Assembly (NCBI GenBank): GCA_027063645.1
Contig: JAMORK010000002.1
Location: forward strand, 1 to 33,680
Length of the DNA stretch: 33,680 bases
From: Sulfurimonas sp.
GTDB lineage: Bacteria; Campylobacterota; Campylobacteria; Campylobacterales; Sulfurimonadaceae
Direction: 5' to 3'
Shown: positions 1 to 8,346 of the stretch, piece by piece
Layout of the letters: each line of letters opens with the position of its first letter
Numbering within the stretch: position 1 is the stretch's first letter
Notes under the pieces: model-generated
Databases searched by the model: none
What the model saw: the letters and a program-made list of their open reading frames with translations, nothing else
What the model was told of the DNA's origin: nothing
Program-made: the position numbers and the translations under genes

Positions 1-1048
1 TCATCCTTGTAGATTGAAAAAACTCTCCATAGGTGAAAAATCCAGCAGATGGAGCGAGTGATTCTAAGAGATTGAGTTCATCTTGAAGCTTTTCTTTTAG
101 GAGAGCTTTTCTTGCAGTACAAGAGTAAATATAGACAGCTTCAGCTGGGTATTGACTCAATTTTGTAAAATACTCTTCAATATTATCTGTAAGGTCTGAG
201 ATGTTGGCAAAACTAAAGCGAACACTATCGCCATGTGTAAACTCTCCTGCATACATCAGAGCATTATTTTCAACTACAGCGACAGGATCCCTTGCAATGT
301 CAATACCTCCCCTTTTAATGATAAGAGGAAAAGACATACAAGAGGAGGGGAGATTTTTGAGTACATCATCTCCAAGGTATTTTTTGTAAACCTCTAAGAT
401 TGGTATCCCATCGAGTTCGTATAAGATGTCATTCTTACACTTTGTAACAAGCATCTCTTTGCCTATAGTTGTCCAGTTAAGCATATAGTCATTATTTACT
501 ATAAGTTCTTCACTGTTAAGTGTTGCAAGGACACAACCATTGTTTGTAAACCCTTTGTCATTAAAAACATAGGTGTCTTTAAATTTTGCATTATCTCCTG
601 CACGACCCCCTGCTATGGCAACACTAGGATCAATACTGCTAATCATCCTTAAAAAAGGTTCTGTATCGCTTTGTATCCCATCACTAAAAAGTATAAGTGC
701 TTTTGTTGTATCTGTAAAGAGATCCTTTTTAATCTTAGAAAAATCAAAATTTTTATCAAATTTGTAGAGATTGCTTTTTATGGAGGTGTGTTGAAAAAGG
801 GAAAAAGAGATTACAAGTGAGTTTTCAAGCATCTTACCATTACTGATCTCTCCACTTGTAGTTGTTCCGATTATGTGTGCATTGGGGAGAAAATCTTTAA
901 GAGTACTTGAGATCTCTTGCATTTTTTTAGGTTGTAAAATTCCGCTAAAAATTTGGATGAGTAGATCATTACATTTATCTATTTTATTTGTAGATATATA
1001 TGTTTGCAAGTCCTCTTTATCTGTATATGAAAAATTATAAAGTTGCAT
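1..1048 (-). CDS. FIST-domain sensory protein, cut by the window edge
   Basis: Reading the minus strand from an ATG at 1048 gives 349 residues that stay open to the window edge, so the C-terminus is missing. The start has a strong ribosome site (AAGGGGGC, 1052-1060). The sequence resembles FIST_N followed by the start of FIST_C: early residues read QIFSGILQPKKM, then IIGTTTSGEIS, ALILFSDGIQ and IAGGRAGD, all typical of this fold, and later AVYIYSCTARKALL of FIST_C. FIST domains are proposed ligand-binding sensory domains, often placed upstream of a kinase, GGDEF or chemoreceptor module, so an output domain may lie outside the window. No signal peptide or membrane segment is visible, which suggests cytoplasmic sensing. 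The gene is divergent from a two-component pair, but a functional link is only a guess. Confidence 0.8.
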   Translation of the reverse strand, partial: MQLYNFSYTDKEDLQTYISTNKIDKCNDLLIQIFSGILQPKKMQEISSTLKDFLPNAHIIGTTTSGEISNGKMLENSLVISFSLFQHTSIKSNLYKFDKNFDFSKIKKDLFTDTTKALILFSDGIQSDTEPFLRMISSIDPSVAIAGGRAGDNAKFKDTYVFNDKGFTNNGCVLATLNSEELIVNNDYMLNWTTIGKEMLVTKCKNDILYELDGIPILEVYKKYLGDDVLKNLPSSCMSFPLIIKRGGIDIARDPVAVVENNALMYAGEFTHGDSVRFSFANISDLTDNIEEYFTKLSQYPAEAVYIYSCTARKALLKEKLQDELNLLESLAPSAGFFTYGEFFQSTRM

Positions 1049-1069
1049 ACTTGCCCCCTTCTTAAGATA

Positions 1070-1078
1070 ATTATAACA
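1070..1078 (-). promoter_or_regulatory. Extended -10 promoter of the FIST gene
   Basis: On the minus strand the motif is TGT-TATAAT, about 21 bases before the FIST start codon, leaving room for a short leader with the AAGGGGGC ribosome site. No convincing -35 box is seen. Confidence 0.6.
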
Positions 1079-1105
1079 CCCTAAGAAAAGATAAAACTTA
1101 AATGC

Positions 1106-1114
1106 TGATATAAT
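1106..1114 (+). promoter_or_regulatory. Extended -10 promoter of the response regulator gene, possibly leaderless
   Basis: TGA-TATAAT is followed after only five bases by the ATG at 1120. Transcription normally starts 6-8 bases after the -10 box, so the transcript would begin at or next to the start codon. No Shine-Dalgarno sequence is present, which fits a leaderless mRNA. Confidence 0.55.
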
Positions 1115-1119
1115 ACTGT

Positions 1120-1767
1120 ATGAAAATATTACTCCTTGAAGATGATACAGCCTTAGCCAACATATTAGTCGACTTTTTAGAAGATGATTATGAGGTTGTA
1201 CAAACCTATAGTATGAAGCAAGCTGAGAGTCTGAGTGAAGAGAAGAAGTTTGATCTTTATATATTTGATATTAATGTTCCTGATGGGGATGGGATAAGTT
1301 TACTTAAAAGTTTACGAGCTTTTCACGATGAAACTCCTACTATTTTTATCACGGCGTTTCACGATACAAAGTACCTCAAATCTGCCTTTGAATCTGGGGC
1401 AAATGACTTTATAAAAAAACCTTTTGATTTAGAAGAACTAGCCCAGCGTATAGAGAATATAAAACGCCACTTTGGACTTGATACACTCATATTTTTGGGG
1501 AAAGAGATACTCTTTAATACAAAAACATATACATTGAAGATAGAAGAAAAAAACCTAAAGATGACCCATAAAGAGAGTGAGTTTTTACACTATCTTTATA
1601 AAAACCGTGCTCGAGTTGTGAGTAGCGATGAGTTGTTGCAAAATATATGGGAGTTTGATGAGATGCCAGGGGATGATGCGGTGAGAACTGTAGTAAAAAA
1701 CCTACGTAAGTACCTTGGAAAAGAGCATATTATTAATATTCGTGGAGAGGGGTATAAATTTGAATGA
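1120..1767 (+). CDS. OmpR-family two-component response regulator
   Basis: This is a 215-residue DNA-binding response regulator. An N-terminal receiver domain (about 1-115) carries the acidic pair EDD near residue 7, the phospho-acceptor Asp50 in YIFDINVPDGDG, and the conserved Lys in FIKKPF near 100. A winged-helix output domain (about 125-215) ends with the typical RTVVKNLRKYLG...GEGYKFE pattern. Its stop overlaps the start region of a histidine kinase, so the two are co-transcribed and very likely partners. The start is the ATG five bases after a TATAAT box, with no ribosome site, suggesting a leaderless message. The signal and target genes cannot be told from the sequence. Confidence 0.92.
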   Translation: MKILLLEDDTALANILVDFLEDDYEVVQTYSMKQAESLSEEKKFDLYIFDINVPDGDGISLLKSLRAFHDETPTIFITAFHDTKYLKSAFESGANDFIKKPFDLEELAQRIENIKRHFGLDTLIFLGKEILFNTKTYTLKIEEKNLKMTHKESEFLHYLYKNRARVVSSDELLQNIWEFDEMPGDDAVRTVVKNLRKYLGKEHIINIRGEGYKFE

Positions 1768-2872
1768 TTTAGAGAAACGCTCCTTTTACTCTTTTTTAGT
1801 CCTTTATCTTGGTTCCTCTCTACTCTTTGTTTTTTTCTCAGGCTACCTTTACTACTCCTCTCAAAAGAATTCCCTTGAGAGTGAGACCTACTATAAGCTA
1901 GAATATCTCGCAGATCATCTCTCAGGGCTTATCATCAAAGCTCATATGATGGGAACTACACTTCAGCTTCCAAAGGAGAAAGGGTTTGAGTATAAGCTCA
2001 TCCCTGTAGGGGATAAGAAAGATTACACAGAGGGGTATTTTGAAAAAGATGGCTATAAGATGGTTATATCATCAGGACCTCGCGAACATCTCAATGTGAA
2101 GTATGTCATTGTAAAAACAAACACATACTACACAGAGCTTCAAGAACTCCAAAAATTTGTAATGCTCTTACTTTTTCTAAGTGTTGTTTTTGTCATCATC
2201 ATCTCAGTCTTGTTAGCAAAACTTTTTATGAGACCGCTACATCAACGTATAGGGCAGATTGAAGAGTTTATACAAGATGTTTCTCATGAACTCAATACTC
2301 CTATAACAGCCTTAAAAATGAGTGCAAGCAGAGGGCTGAAAAAAGGGGTGTATGATAAGAAAATTTTGAGTAATATCTCCATTAGTACCAAACAGCTTGA
2401 GACTATATACCAATCGCTTACTTATTTAAATTTTAGTGATAAAAAAGAGCCTAGTGAGCTTGTAGATATGGAGATAGTTGTGCAAAGAGTTGTCGCATAC
2501 TATAAAGAACTTAGCAGTGCAAAAAAGATAGAGATAGTGTGTCAAACACAGAGTAAAACTATGGAGATTATCCCCTCAAGAGCCGAGCTTCTGCTCTCAA
2601 ATCTTCTCTCAAACGCCATCAAATACTCTATGCCAGAGACAAAAATTAAGATTGTACTCACACCAGAATATTTGAGTATAGAGGATCAGGGTGTTGGAAT
2701 TGCAAAAGAGAAACTAGATGAGATTTTTAAGCTTTATAGTCGAGAATCAAATATAGCAGGTGGTTTTGGAGTAGGTTTAAGTATAGTGAAGCAGATATGT
2801 GATGAGTTTGAGATACAAGTGGAAGTTAACTCTAAACTTGGAGTGGGGAGTGAGTTCCGACTTTTGTTTTAA
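1760..2872 (+). CDS. Membrane-bound sensor histidine kinase
   Basis: I place the start at the TTG at 1760, not at the more upstream in-frame ATG at 1715 inside the regulator gene. The TTG has a good ribosome site (GGAGAGGGG, about 1744-1752) and gives a 370-residue protein overlapping the regulator stop by eight bases. It has two membrane segments (about 10-30 and 132-158) enclosing a roughly 100-residue periplasmic sensor region. A HisKA segment follows with phospho-accepting His176 in VSHELNTPITALK. The ATPase domain shows an N box (LLSNLLSNAIKYS), a G1 box (EDQGVGI) and a G2 box (GGFGVGLSIV). I see no clear HAMP domain. It probably phosphorylates the upstream OmpR-type regulator. The ligand is unknown. 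Confidence 0.9.
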   Translation: MNDLEKRSFYSFLVLYLGSSLLFVFFSGYLYYSSQKNSLESETYYKLEYLADHLSGLIIKAHMMGTTLQLPKEKGFEYKLIPVGDKKDYTEGYFEKDGYKMVISSGPREHLNVKYVIVKTNTYYTELQELQKFVMLLLFLSVVFVIIISVLLAKLFMRPLHQRIGQIEEFIQDVSHELNTPITALKMSASRGLKKGVYDKKILSNISISTKQLETIYQSLTYLNFSDKKEPSELVDMEIVVQRVVAYYKELSSAKKIEIVCQTQSKTMEIIPSRAELLLSNLLSNAIKYSMPETKIKIVLTPEYLSIEDQGVGIAKEKLDEIFKLYSRESNIAGGFGVGLSIVKQICDEFEIQVEVNSKLGVGSEFRLLF

Positions 2873-3795
2873 AAAAACTTTTGTGCTTTTTTTGTCAGTG
2901 AAGAGATGGGAGCACTACTAAACTCATCAGGGCTTAAAAAGGTAAAATCTCCCTCTAACTCTTCAACTTTGTAGAGTTTTACATCGAGTTTATACTTGGT
3001 GTAGGAGTGTTTAAAACTTCCTAAAAAATTCTCTTCAAGAGGCTCAACCTTAGGGAGTACAAGCATCTCTTTGTACATATTGTCACTAGAGAGTTCCAGG
3101 GCAACCTTGCCATCTTTGATATACACTCCAAAAAACAGCTCCATCGCTATGTACTCTTTTTTCTTTGTTTGTGTGTAGAGTTCCGCCTCCTCTTTACCTT
3201 GACAACCTTTTTGAAGTGGGCACTCTTGGCAGTTTGGGTTTTTAGGGGTACACACCATAGAGCCTAAGTCCATAAGGGCTAGGTTATGGGCTCGTGGTGC
3301 TTTTGTATTGACAAAGTTCTCCGCTTTTTCCCATACGATTTTATCAGGAGTATTAAGGAGTGCATAGTAGCGTTTAAGCACTCTGGCTATGTTTGTATCG
3401 ACTACAGGTACATCTTGCTCTAGTCCAAAACAGCAGATGGCACTCGCAGTATAATCCCCAATTCCTGGGAGTTTTTTAAGCTCTTTGAGACTTTGTGGTA
3501 AACCATTTTTTGTGAGTTGTGCTGTGGCATGGAGGTTTTTTGCTCGTCTATAGTACCCAAGCCCACTCCAAGCTGCTAAAACATCATCTAAAGGTGCATC
3601 TCCAAGAGCCTCTAATGAGGGAAACTTTGCTAAAAATTGAGGGTAGTACTCATCTCGTACTCTGTTTACCTGTGTTTGTTGGAGCATAATTTCACTTAGG
3701 TAAACATGGTAAATCTCCTCGGTATTGCGCCAAGGGAGTTGGTGGCGTCCATGCTCTTTGTACCAAGAGAGAAGTTGTTTGTGTATTTGTTTCAT
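2869..3795 (-). CDS. mutY: A/G-specific adenine DNA glycosylase MutY
   Basis: MutY removes adenine mispaired with 8-oxoguanine or guanine in base-excision repair. The 308 residues begin with QLPWRNTEEIYHVYLSEIMLQQTQV, which holds the catalytic Glu (SEIMLQQTQ). The helix-hairpin-helix region reads LPGIGDYTASAICCF, followed by VVDTNIARVLKRYY with the conserved Asp. An iron-sulfur cluster loop is present as C-x6-C-x2-C-x5-C near residues 188-205. The C-terminal part resembles the NUDIX-like domain that recognises 8-oxoG. The ATG overlaps the stop of the upstream ABC transporter gene by four bases (ATGA), implying coupled translation. The stop overlaps that of the convergent kinase gene by four bases. 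Confidence 0.95.
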   Translation of the reverse strand: MKQIHKQLLSWYKEHGRHQLPWRNTEEIYHVYLSEIMLQQTQVNRVRDEYYPQFLAKFPSLEALGDAPLDDVLAAWSGLGYYRRAKNLHATAQLTKNGLPQSLKELKKLPGIGDYTASAICCFGLEQDVPVVDTNIARVLKRYYALLNTPDKIVWEKAENFVNTKAPRAHNLALMDLGSMVCTPKNPNCQECPLQKGCQGKEEAELYTQTKKKEYIAMELFFGVYIKDGKVALELSSDNMYKEMLVLPKVEPLEENFLGSFKHSYTKYKLDVKLYKVEELEGDFTFLSPDEFSSAPISSLTKKAQKFF

Positions 3796-5555
3796 ATAAG
3801 TTGCCCTTGGACAAACTCTCTATAGTGTCCCTCTTCCTCTTCAAGCTCTTTGTGTGTTCCACTTTGGATGATTTTTCCATCTTCTAAAACATGGATGGTA
3901 TCGGCATTTTTTACCGTACTAAGGCGATGTGCAATGGTGATGACTGTTTTTTCTTTGAGTATCTCCTCAAGAGCAATCTGTAGTTTTGCTTCGGTGTGTA
4001 CATCAAGTGCTGAAGTGGACTCATCAAAGATCACAACACTTGGCTTAGCAATTATCATCCTAGCGATACTCAAGCGCTGTCTTTGCCCACCTGAGAGTCT
4101 TATGCCGTGATGACCCACAAGAGTGTCAAGCCCCTCTGGCATCTTTTGGAGCATATCTTCAAGCTGGGCAATCTGGAGGGCTTTATGTATCTCTGCATCA
4201 CTTGCATCTCTTCCCATTGTGATATTAAATCGTAAGGATGAGTTAAAAAGTATGGGCATTTGAAGTACTAAGAACACTTTTTCTCTTAGAGAGCTTTTTT
4301 TGAGCTCATCACTTGGGATGGAGTTATAAAAAATTGTCCCAGAGCTTGTCTCATAAAAGCCAGAGATCACTTGAGCAAGGGTGGTTTTTCCACTTCCACT
4401 CGCACCAATAAGGGCTATCTTATCTCCTGCATCTATATGAAGAGATATACCTTCTAAGATATTTTTCACCCCATCGTAAGAGAAAGAGACATTTTGAAGC
4501 TCTATATTTACTCTCTTGTCTTGGAGTGTTTTTGTCCCACTCGATTCTCTTTGAAGTGCTAAAATAAGGTTGATTCTCTCTATGGCTGCTATCGCTGAGG
4601 AGTAGGAGTACTGAAATGAGAGTAGATCTTGCACCGGTGTCATAATAAACCAGATGTAGCCAAACATCGCAAACATCATCCCAATGCTCAAGTCACTGTA
4701 GGCAACAAGCAGTAGTCCACTGGCACGAAGTACCTCAAACATCACTAAAAAGATGGTGTAGGAGAGTCGCTCATAGGCGACATTTTTATAACTGTACTCA
4801 TTAGAGGTTTTTTGTATCTTGTTAGCAAGCTCTTTGGCATGGCTAAAAAAGTGTTGCTCTTGGTTACTTGCTTTTATCTGTCCAAAGAGTTCAAGTGTCT
4901 CCCCCACATCTTCTTGAAACTCTGCAATGCTTGTGTTTTCCTCTTTTTTGAGTTTGCCCACAACCTGAGTCATCTTTTTACTTAAAAGCATAATGACAGG
5001 CTGAATCACCAAGATAAGTAAGCCTAAGATAGGATCAATCGCTAACATAACAAACGCGATAGCGATGAGTGTGAGTACTGATGAGACCAGCTTACTAACT
5101 CCAGTAATGATAAAAGCATCAAGAGTATTGACATCGTTTGTGAGTGTGGCTGTAATGGCACCACTCCCTAATGTTTCATACTCATTCATAGAGGTGTGCT
5201 CTAGATGTTCAAGTAGTTTTTTTCTTATCTCATAGGTAACATACTTGCTTATTTTGGTGAAAGTCTTTGTAAGTATAACTGTGAAAAAATAGTAGATGAA
5301 GCGTAGTAGCACAACAACAAGTGTGACAATGGCGATGTAGTAAAAAGGTGTAAGTGGACCAAATATAGAGTCGATAGTGTGAACAAAAAGGGCAGGTTTG
5401 TTTAAAAGCACTTCATCTACCATAACAGGGAGCATAAGAGGGATGGGAACACTAACCAAGATAGCTAAAAGAGTGATAATCTGCCCATAAATGAGTGCAG
5501 GTTTTTTCTTGAGTATAAGTTTATAAATAGATTGTATAGAGAGTTTGTTTTTCAT
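3792..5555 (-). CDS. ABC transporter, fused membrane and ATPase domains (exporter type)
   Basis: This 587-residue half-transporter should work as a homodimer or heterodimer in the inner membrane. The first roughly 310 residues form a six-helix exporter membrane domain. The ATPase domain follows (about 345-580) with Walker A GASGSGKTT, the signature LSGGQRQRLS, Walker B VVIFDEST and the switch His in TIAHRLS. Architecture is that of MsbA/multidrug or peptide exporters; the substrate cannot be inferred. It is translationally coupled to mutY by an ATGA overlap. The start codon lies directly behind a perfect inverted repeat that encloses a TATAAT box, so the message may be leaderless or controlled by that element. 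Confidence 0.93.
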   Translation of the reverse strand: MKNKLSIQSIYKLILKKKPALIYGQIITLLAILVSVPIPLMLPVMVDEVLLNKPALFVHTIDSIFGPLTPFYYIAIVTLVVVLLRFIYYFFTVILTKTFTKISKYVTYEIRKKLLEHLEHTSMNEYETLGSGAITATLTNDVNTLDAFIITGVSKLVSSVLTLIAIAFVMLAIDPILGLLILVIQPVIMLLSKKMTQVVGKLKKEENTSIAEFQEDVGETLELFGQIKASNQEQHFFSHAKELANKIQKTSNEYSYKNVAYERLSYTIFLVMFEVLRASGLLLVAYSDLSIGMMFAMFGYIWFIMTPVQDLLSFQYSYSSAIAAIERINLILALQRESSGTKTLQDKRVNIELQNVSFSYDGVKNILEGISLHIDAGDKIALIGASGSGKTTLAQVISGFYETSSGTIFYNSIPSDELKKSSLREKVFLVLQMPILFNSSLRFNITMGRDASDAEIHKALQIAQLEDMLQKMPEGLDTLVGHHGIRLSGGQRQRLSIARMIIAKPSVVIFDESTSALDVHTEAKLQIALEEILKEKTVITIAHRLSTVKNADTIHVLEDGKIIQSGTHKELEEEEGHYREFVQGQLI

Positions 5556-5575
5556 AAAGGGGATTATACCCCTTT
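5556..5575 (-). promoter_or_regulatory. Perfect 7-bp inverted repeat enclosing a -10 box before the ABC transporter
   Basis: The minus strand reads AAAGGGG-TATAAT-CCCCTTT and then directly the ATG. The six-base loop is a consensus -10 box, 19 bases after the gltX stop. It could be a promoter covered by an operator, or an RNA hairpin if transcription continues from gltX. It lacks the long T-run of a standard terminator. Confidence 0.5.
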
Positions 5576-5594
5576 GTGATAAATGTTTTGTATT

Positions 5595-6983
5595 TTAAGA
5601 GTTTGCAGTGATAGCATTTGCGATGCGAAGGAGAGTCTCTTCTTTACCGATAACTGCCATAATAACATCGATGTTTGGTCCACCCATCTTCCCAAGAAGT
5701 GCTACACGAAGAGGCATACCAATTTTTCCAAAACCGATCTCCATCTCATTGACCACCTCTTCCATAAGTGCATGGTAGTCACTTGGAAGATGCAACTCTG
5801 TAGCATTTGTAAGTTTCGCTCCAAAAGCATTAAGGATCGGGATAGGATCCCCTTTAAATGCTTTTTTAACAGCTTTTTCATCATAAGACTCAGGAGCGAT
5901 AACGATCTCGTTTACCATCTCTGCAAGCTCTTTGAGCGTTTTAGCACGCTCTTTGAGTGCATCGAGAAGTATCTCTTTTTTGTCGTGAGAAGTAAGTACT
6001 ACACCATAGTCACTAAGCAACTCTACAAGCTCATTGTTTGGAGTGTTTTTGATGTAGTGAGCATTGAGCCAGTCAAGTTTGTCAGTGCTGTAGATAGATG
6101 CTGATTTGTTGATATCTTTAGGGTTGAAAAGCTCAATCATCTCTTCCATGCTAAATATCTCTTGATCTCCGTGACTCCATCCTAAACGTACAAGAAAGTT
6201 TAAGAGTGCCTCAGGTTTGTAACCCATCTCTTTATAAGCCATGACATCTGTAGCCCCATCGCGTTTAGAGAGTTTTTTACCCTTAGAGTTGTGAATCATC
6301 GGTACATGATAAAATGCAGGGATATCAAAGCCAAGTGCTTCATAAACCACTATTTGTTTTGGAGTGTTACTTAGGTGATCATCCCCACGGATCACTTCGT
6401 TGATGCCCATTAAAGCATCATCAATAGCGACAACAAAGTTGTATGTTGGGCTACCATCAGCACGAGCAATAACAAAATCATCTAAAATATCTTCTGCTTG
6501 AAAAGAGATGTCACCTTTGACACCATCTTTTACAATAATCTCACCACTTAAAGGTGCTTTTATGCGGATAACCGGCTCAACTCCCTCTGGAGGTGTACCA
6601 TCAAAGTCACGGTAGCGGCCATCGTATTTTGTACGTTCTTTGTTTGCCATCTGTGTTTCACGTAGCTCTGTAAGCTCCTCTTTTGACATGTAGCACTTGT
6701 AGGCTTTGCCCTCATCTAAGAGTTGCTTGATATATTTTGCATAGATATCGTCGCGTTTACTTTGGTAAGTGATCTCACCATCGGCTTCAAGACCTAACCA
6801 CTCAAAAGCTTTTAAAATCGCTTGGGTTGCTTCTTCGGAATTACGAGCTTTATCTGTATCTTCGATACGAAGAACAAACTTTCCACCATTTTTTCGAGCC
6901 CAAAGATAAGAAAAAAGTGCAGTTCGTAAACCACCGATATGTAAGTAGCCAGTAGGGCTTGGAGCAAAACGTGTAACAACCAT
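5595..6983 (-). CDS. gltX: Glutamate--tRNA ligase
   Basis: Class I aminoacyl-tRNA synthetase that charges tRNA-Glu; in Campylobacterota, which often carry two gltX copies, one copy may act on tRNA-Gln. I start at the ATG at 6983, where MVVTRFAPSPTGYLHIGGLRT gives the canonical N-terminus and HIGH-type motif (HIGG, residues 15-18). A longer reading from 7022 adds 13 unconserved residues and lacks a better ribosome site. The KMSKS-type motif is KLSKR at 237-241. The length is 462 residues, normal for the family. It is divergent from a SurA-like chaperone gene, an arrangement I recall from Campylobacter jejuni (Cj1288c/Cj1289). Which paralogue this is cannot be settled here. Confidence 0.95.
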   Translation of the reverse strand: MVVTRFAPSPTGYLHIGGLRTALFSYLWARKNGGKFVLRIEDTDKARNSEEATQAILKAFEWLGLEADGEITYQSKRDDIYAKYIKQLLDEGKAYKCYMSKEELTELRETQMANKERTKYDGRYRDFDGTPPEGVEPVIRIKAPLSGEIIVKDGVKGDISFQAEDILDDFVIARADGSPTYNFVVAIDDALMGINEVIRGDDHLSNTPKQIVVYEALGFDIPAFYHVPMIHNSKGKKLSKRDGATDVMAYKEMGYKPEALLNFLVRLGWSHGDQEIFSMEEMIELFNPKDINKSASIYSTDKLDWLNAHYIKNTPNNELVELLSDYGVVLTSHDKKEILLDALKERAKTLKELAEMVNEIVIAPESYDEKAVKKAFKGDPIPILNAFGAKLTNATELHLPSDYHALMEEVVNEMEIGFGKIGMPLRVALLGKMGGPNIDVIMAVIGKEETLLRIANAITANS

Positions 6984-7037
6984 AAGAGAACCTTTAAAAT
7001 TATGTTGGGGAATTTTAGGCAATTGTTGGTTAAAGGC

Positions 7038-7046
7038 TGGTAAAAT
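7038..7046 (+). promoter_or_regulatory. Extended -10 promoter of the SurA-like gene
   Basis: TGG-TAAAAT lies 28 bases before the ATG at 7075, between the divergent gltX and chaperone genes. No -35 box is recognisable. Confidence 0.5.
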
Positions 7047-7074
7047 ACATTAAGAATTTACTAAATGGATAATT

Positions 7075-7908
7075 ATGTTAAAAATATTGTTACTATCACT
7101 TATGGCTATGACTTTAAGTGCAGAGATTTATGATGGGGTGGCTATTGTTGTTAAAAATAAGGCTATTACACTCTTAGATATCACAAAAGAGATGGAAGCA
7201 TCGAAGATAGATGTTAAAAAAGCGGCAGATATACTCATCCGTCAAAAACTTGAAGAGTTAGAAACAAAAGAGAGAAAGATTACTGTTTCTAACTCTGAAG
7301 TATATGACGATATCAAAAAAACAGCTGAGAGAAATAAAATGAACATTAGTGAGTTTTATGAGGCTGTTCGTGAATCAAGTGGTTTAAGCTCTCAAGAGTT
7401 TAAAAAGAAAATCAAACAAAAGCTTTTAAGTCAAAAACTTTATGCTGCAATCGCTTATAGCTCGATGAAAGAGCCAAGTGAAGATGAGATTAAAGAGTAC
7501 TATGAACTTCACAAAAATAACTATGAGCATCCAGCAGCATTTACGGTAATCATCTACCAAGCTAAAGATAAGGCAAAAATTCAAGAGAAGATAGATAACC
7601 CTATGTTTTACTCTCCAGAGATCGCTACAAATGAGCAGGTACTTCCATACAACCGTATCTCTCCAGAACTTGCTGGTTTACTTGAGAAAACACCTCTTAA
7701 CCATTTTACAGCAGTTGTTCCAGATGGTAAAGGTGCTTATATGAGTTTCTATATTAAAGAGATTGAATCTGCTAAAGAGAGTGGACTTGATGGTGTAAGA
7801 GAACAAATTATAAACTCAATAATGGAAGACCAAAGAGAGCAAGTGCTTGGTGATTATTTTGCACGTCTTCGTCACAATGCAGATATTAACATCATAAGAA
7901 TGCCATAG
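7075..7908 (+). CDS. SurA-like periplasmic chaperone / peptidyl-prolyl isomerase
   Basis: This 277-residue protein begins with a signal peptide (MLKILLLSLMAMTLSA) and so is exported to the periplasm. The mature part opens with the SurA-N type sequence IYDGVAIVVKNKAITLLDI, followed by a long helical region to about residue 145. A short C-terminal parvulin-like section follows (about 150-250), which looks degenerate, so chaperone activity may dominate over isomerase activity. By analogy with SurA, PEB4 and Cj1289 it should escort outer-membrane proteins. The downstream dCMP deaminase ATG follows the stop with no gap, so the two genes form an operon, though their functions appear unrelated. Confidence 0.85.
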   Translation: MLKILLLSLMAMTLSAEIYDGVAIVVKNKAITLLDITKEMEASKIDVKKAADILIRQKLEELETKERKITVSNSEVYDDIKKTAERNKMNISEFYEAVRESSGLSSQEFKKKIKQKLLSQKLYAAIAYSSMKEPSEDEIKEYYELHKNNYEHPAAFTVIIYQAKDKAKIQEKIDNPMFYSPEIATNEQVLPYNRISPELAGLLEKTPLNHFTAVVPDGKGAYMSFYIKEIESAKESGLDGVREQIINSIMEDQREQVLGDYFARLRHNADINIIRMP

Positions 7909-8346
7909 ATGTTAAGTGACACTAACTTTCTTAACATTGCAGCAGAGATAGCCTCTGCTTCAAAATGTGTTTCTAAACAAGTGGGTGCTGTGATCGTAAA
8001 AGATGGCCGTATCCTTAGTACAGGTTATAATGGTACACCAGCTGGTTTTATGAACTGTTGTGATTATTGGGATAATGAGTATACACCAGAGCATCATGAG
8101 TGGAGTAAGACTTATGAGATCCATGCAGAGATGAATGCTATCATCTGGGCTGCTCGTGAGGGAATAAGTATAGATGGTGCGAGTATCTATGTAACATTAG
8201 AGCCTTGTAGTGAGTGTAGTAAGAACCTTATCGCAAGTGGTATAAAACGCATAGTGTATGCTAAAGAGTATGAGCATACCCACTCAAAAGTTATCTCCAA
8301 GTTTCTTCAAGATAACGGAGTAAGTATAGAACATCTTCCTCTTTAG
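7909..8346 (+). CDS. dCMP deaminase (cytidine/deoxycytidylate deaminase family)
   Basis: The 145-residue protein matches the zinc-dependent dCMP deaminase family (ComEB and phage T4 Cd type), which makes dUMP for thymidylate synthesis. The zinc and catalytic motifs are complete: HAEMNAI near 72 with the catalytic Glu, and PCSEC near 102 supplying two Cys ligands. The substrate-site segment GYNGTPAGFMNCCD is typical of dCMP rather than cytidine deaminases. Its ATG abuts the stop of the SurA-like gene, implying coupled translation. Its stop overlaps the convergent arsC-like stop by four bases. Confidence 0.9.
   Translation: MLSDTNFLNIAAEIASASKCVSKQVGAVIVKDGRILSTGYNGTPAGFMNCCDYWDNEYTPEHHEWSKTYEIHAEMNAIIWAAREGISIDGASIYVTLEPCSECSKNLIASGIKRIVYAKEYEHTHSKVISKFLQDNGVSIEHLPL

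Noticed and set aside
1715-1759. Longer N-terminus for the histidine kinase inside the regulator gene
   Set aside because: The TTG at 1760 has a strong ribosome site and gives a normal short tail before TM1. The upstream ATG lies in regulator coding sequence without such a site.
5583-6104. 173-codon open frame on the plus strand
   Set aside because: It lies entirely opposite gltX, has a Cys- and Phe-rich, unlikely composition, and shows no motif. It is an antisense shadow.
6984-7022. Longer N-terminus for gltX
   Set aside because: The extra 13 residues precede the canonical MVVTRFAPSPTG start, which has its own AAAGG site. Family members begin there.
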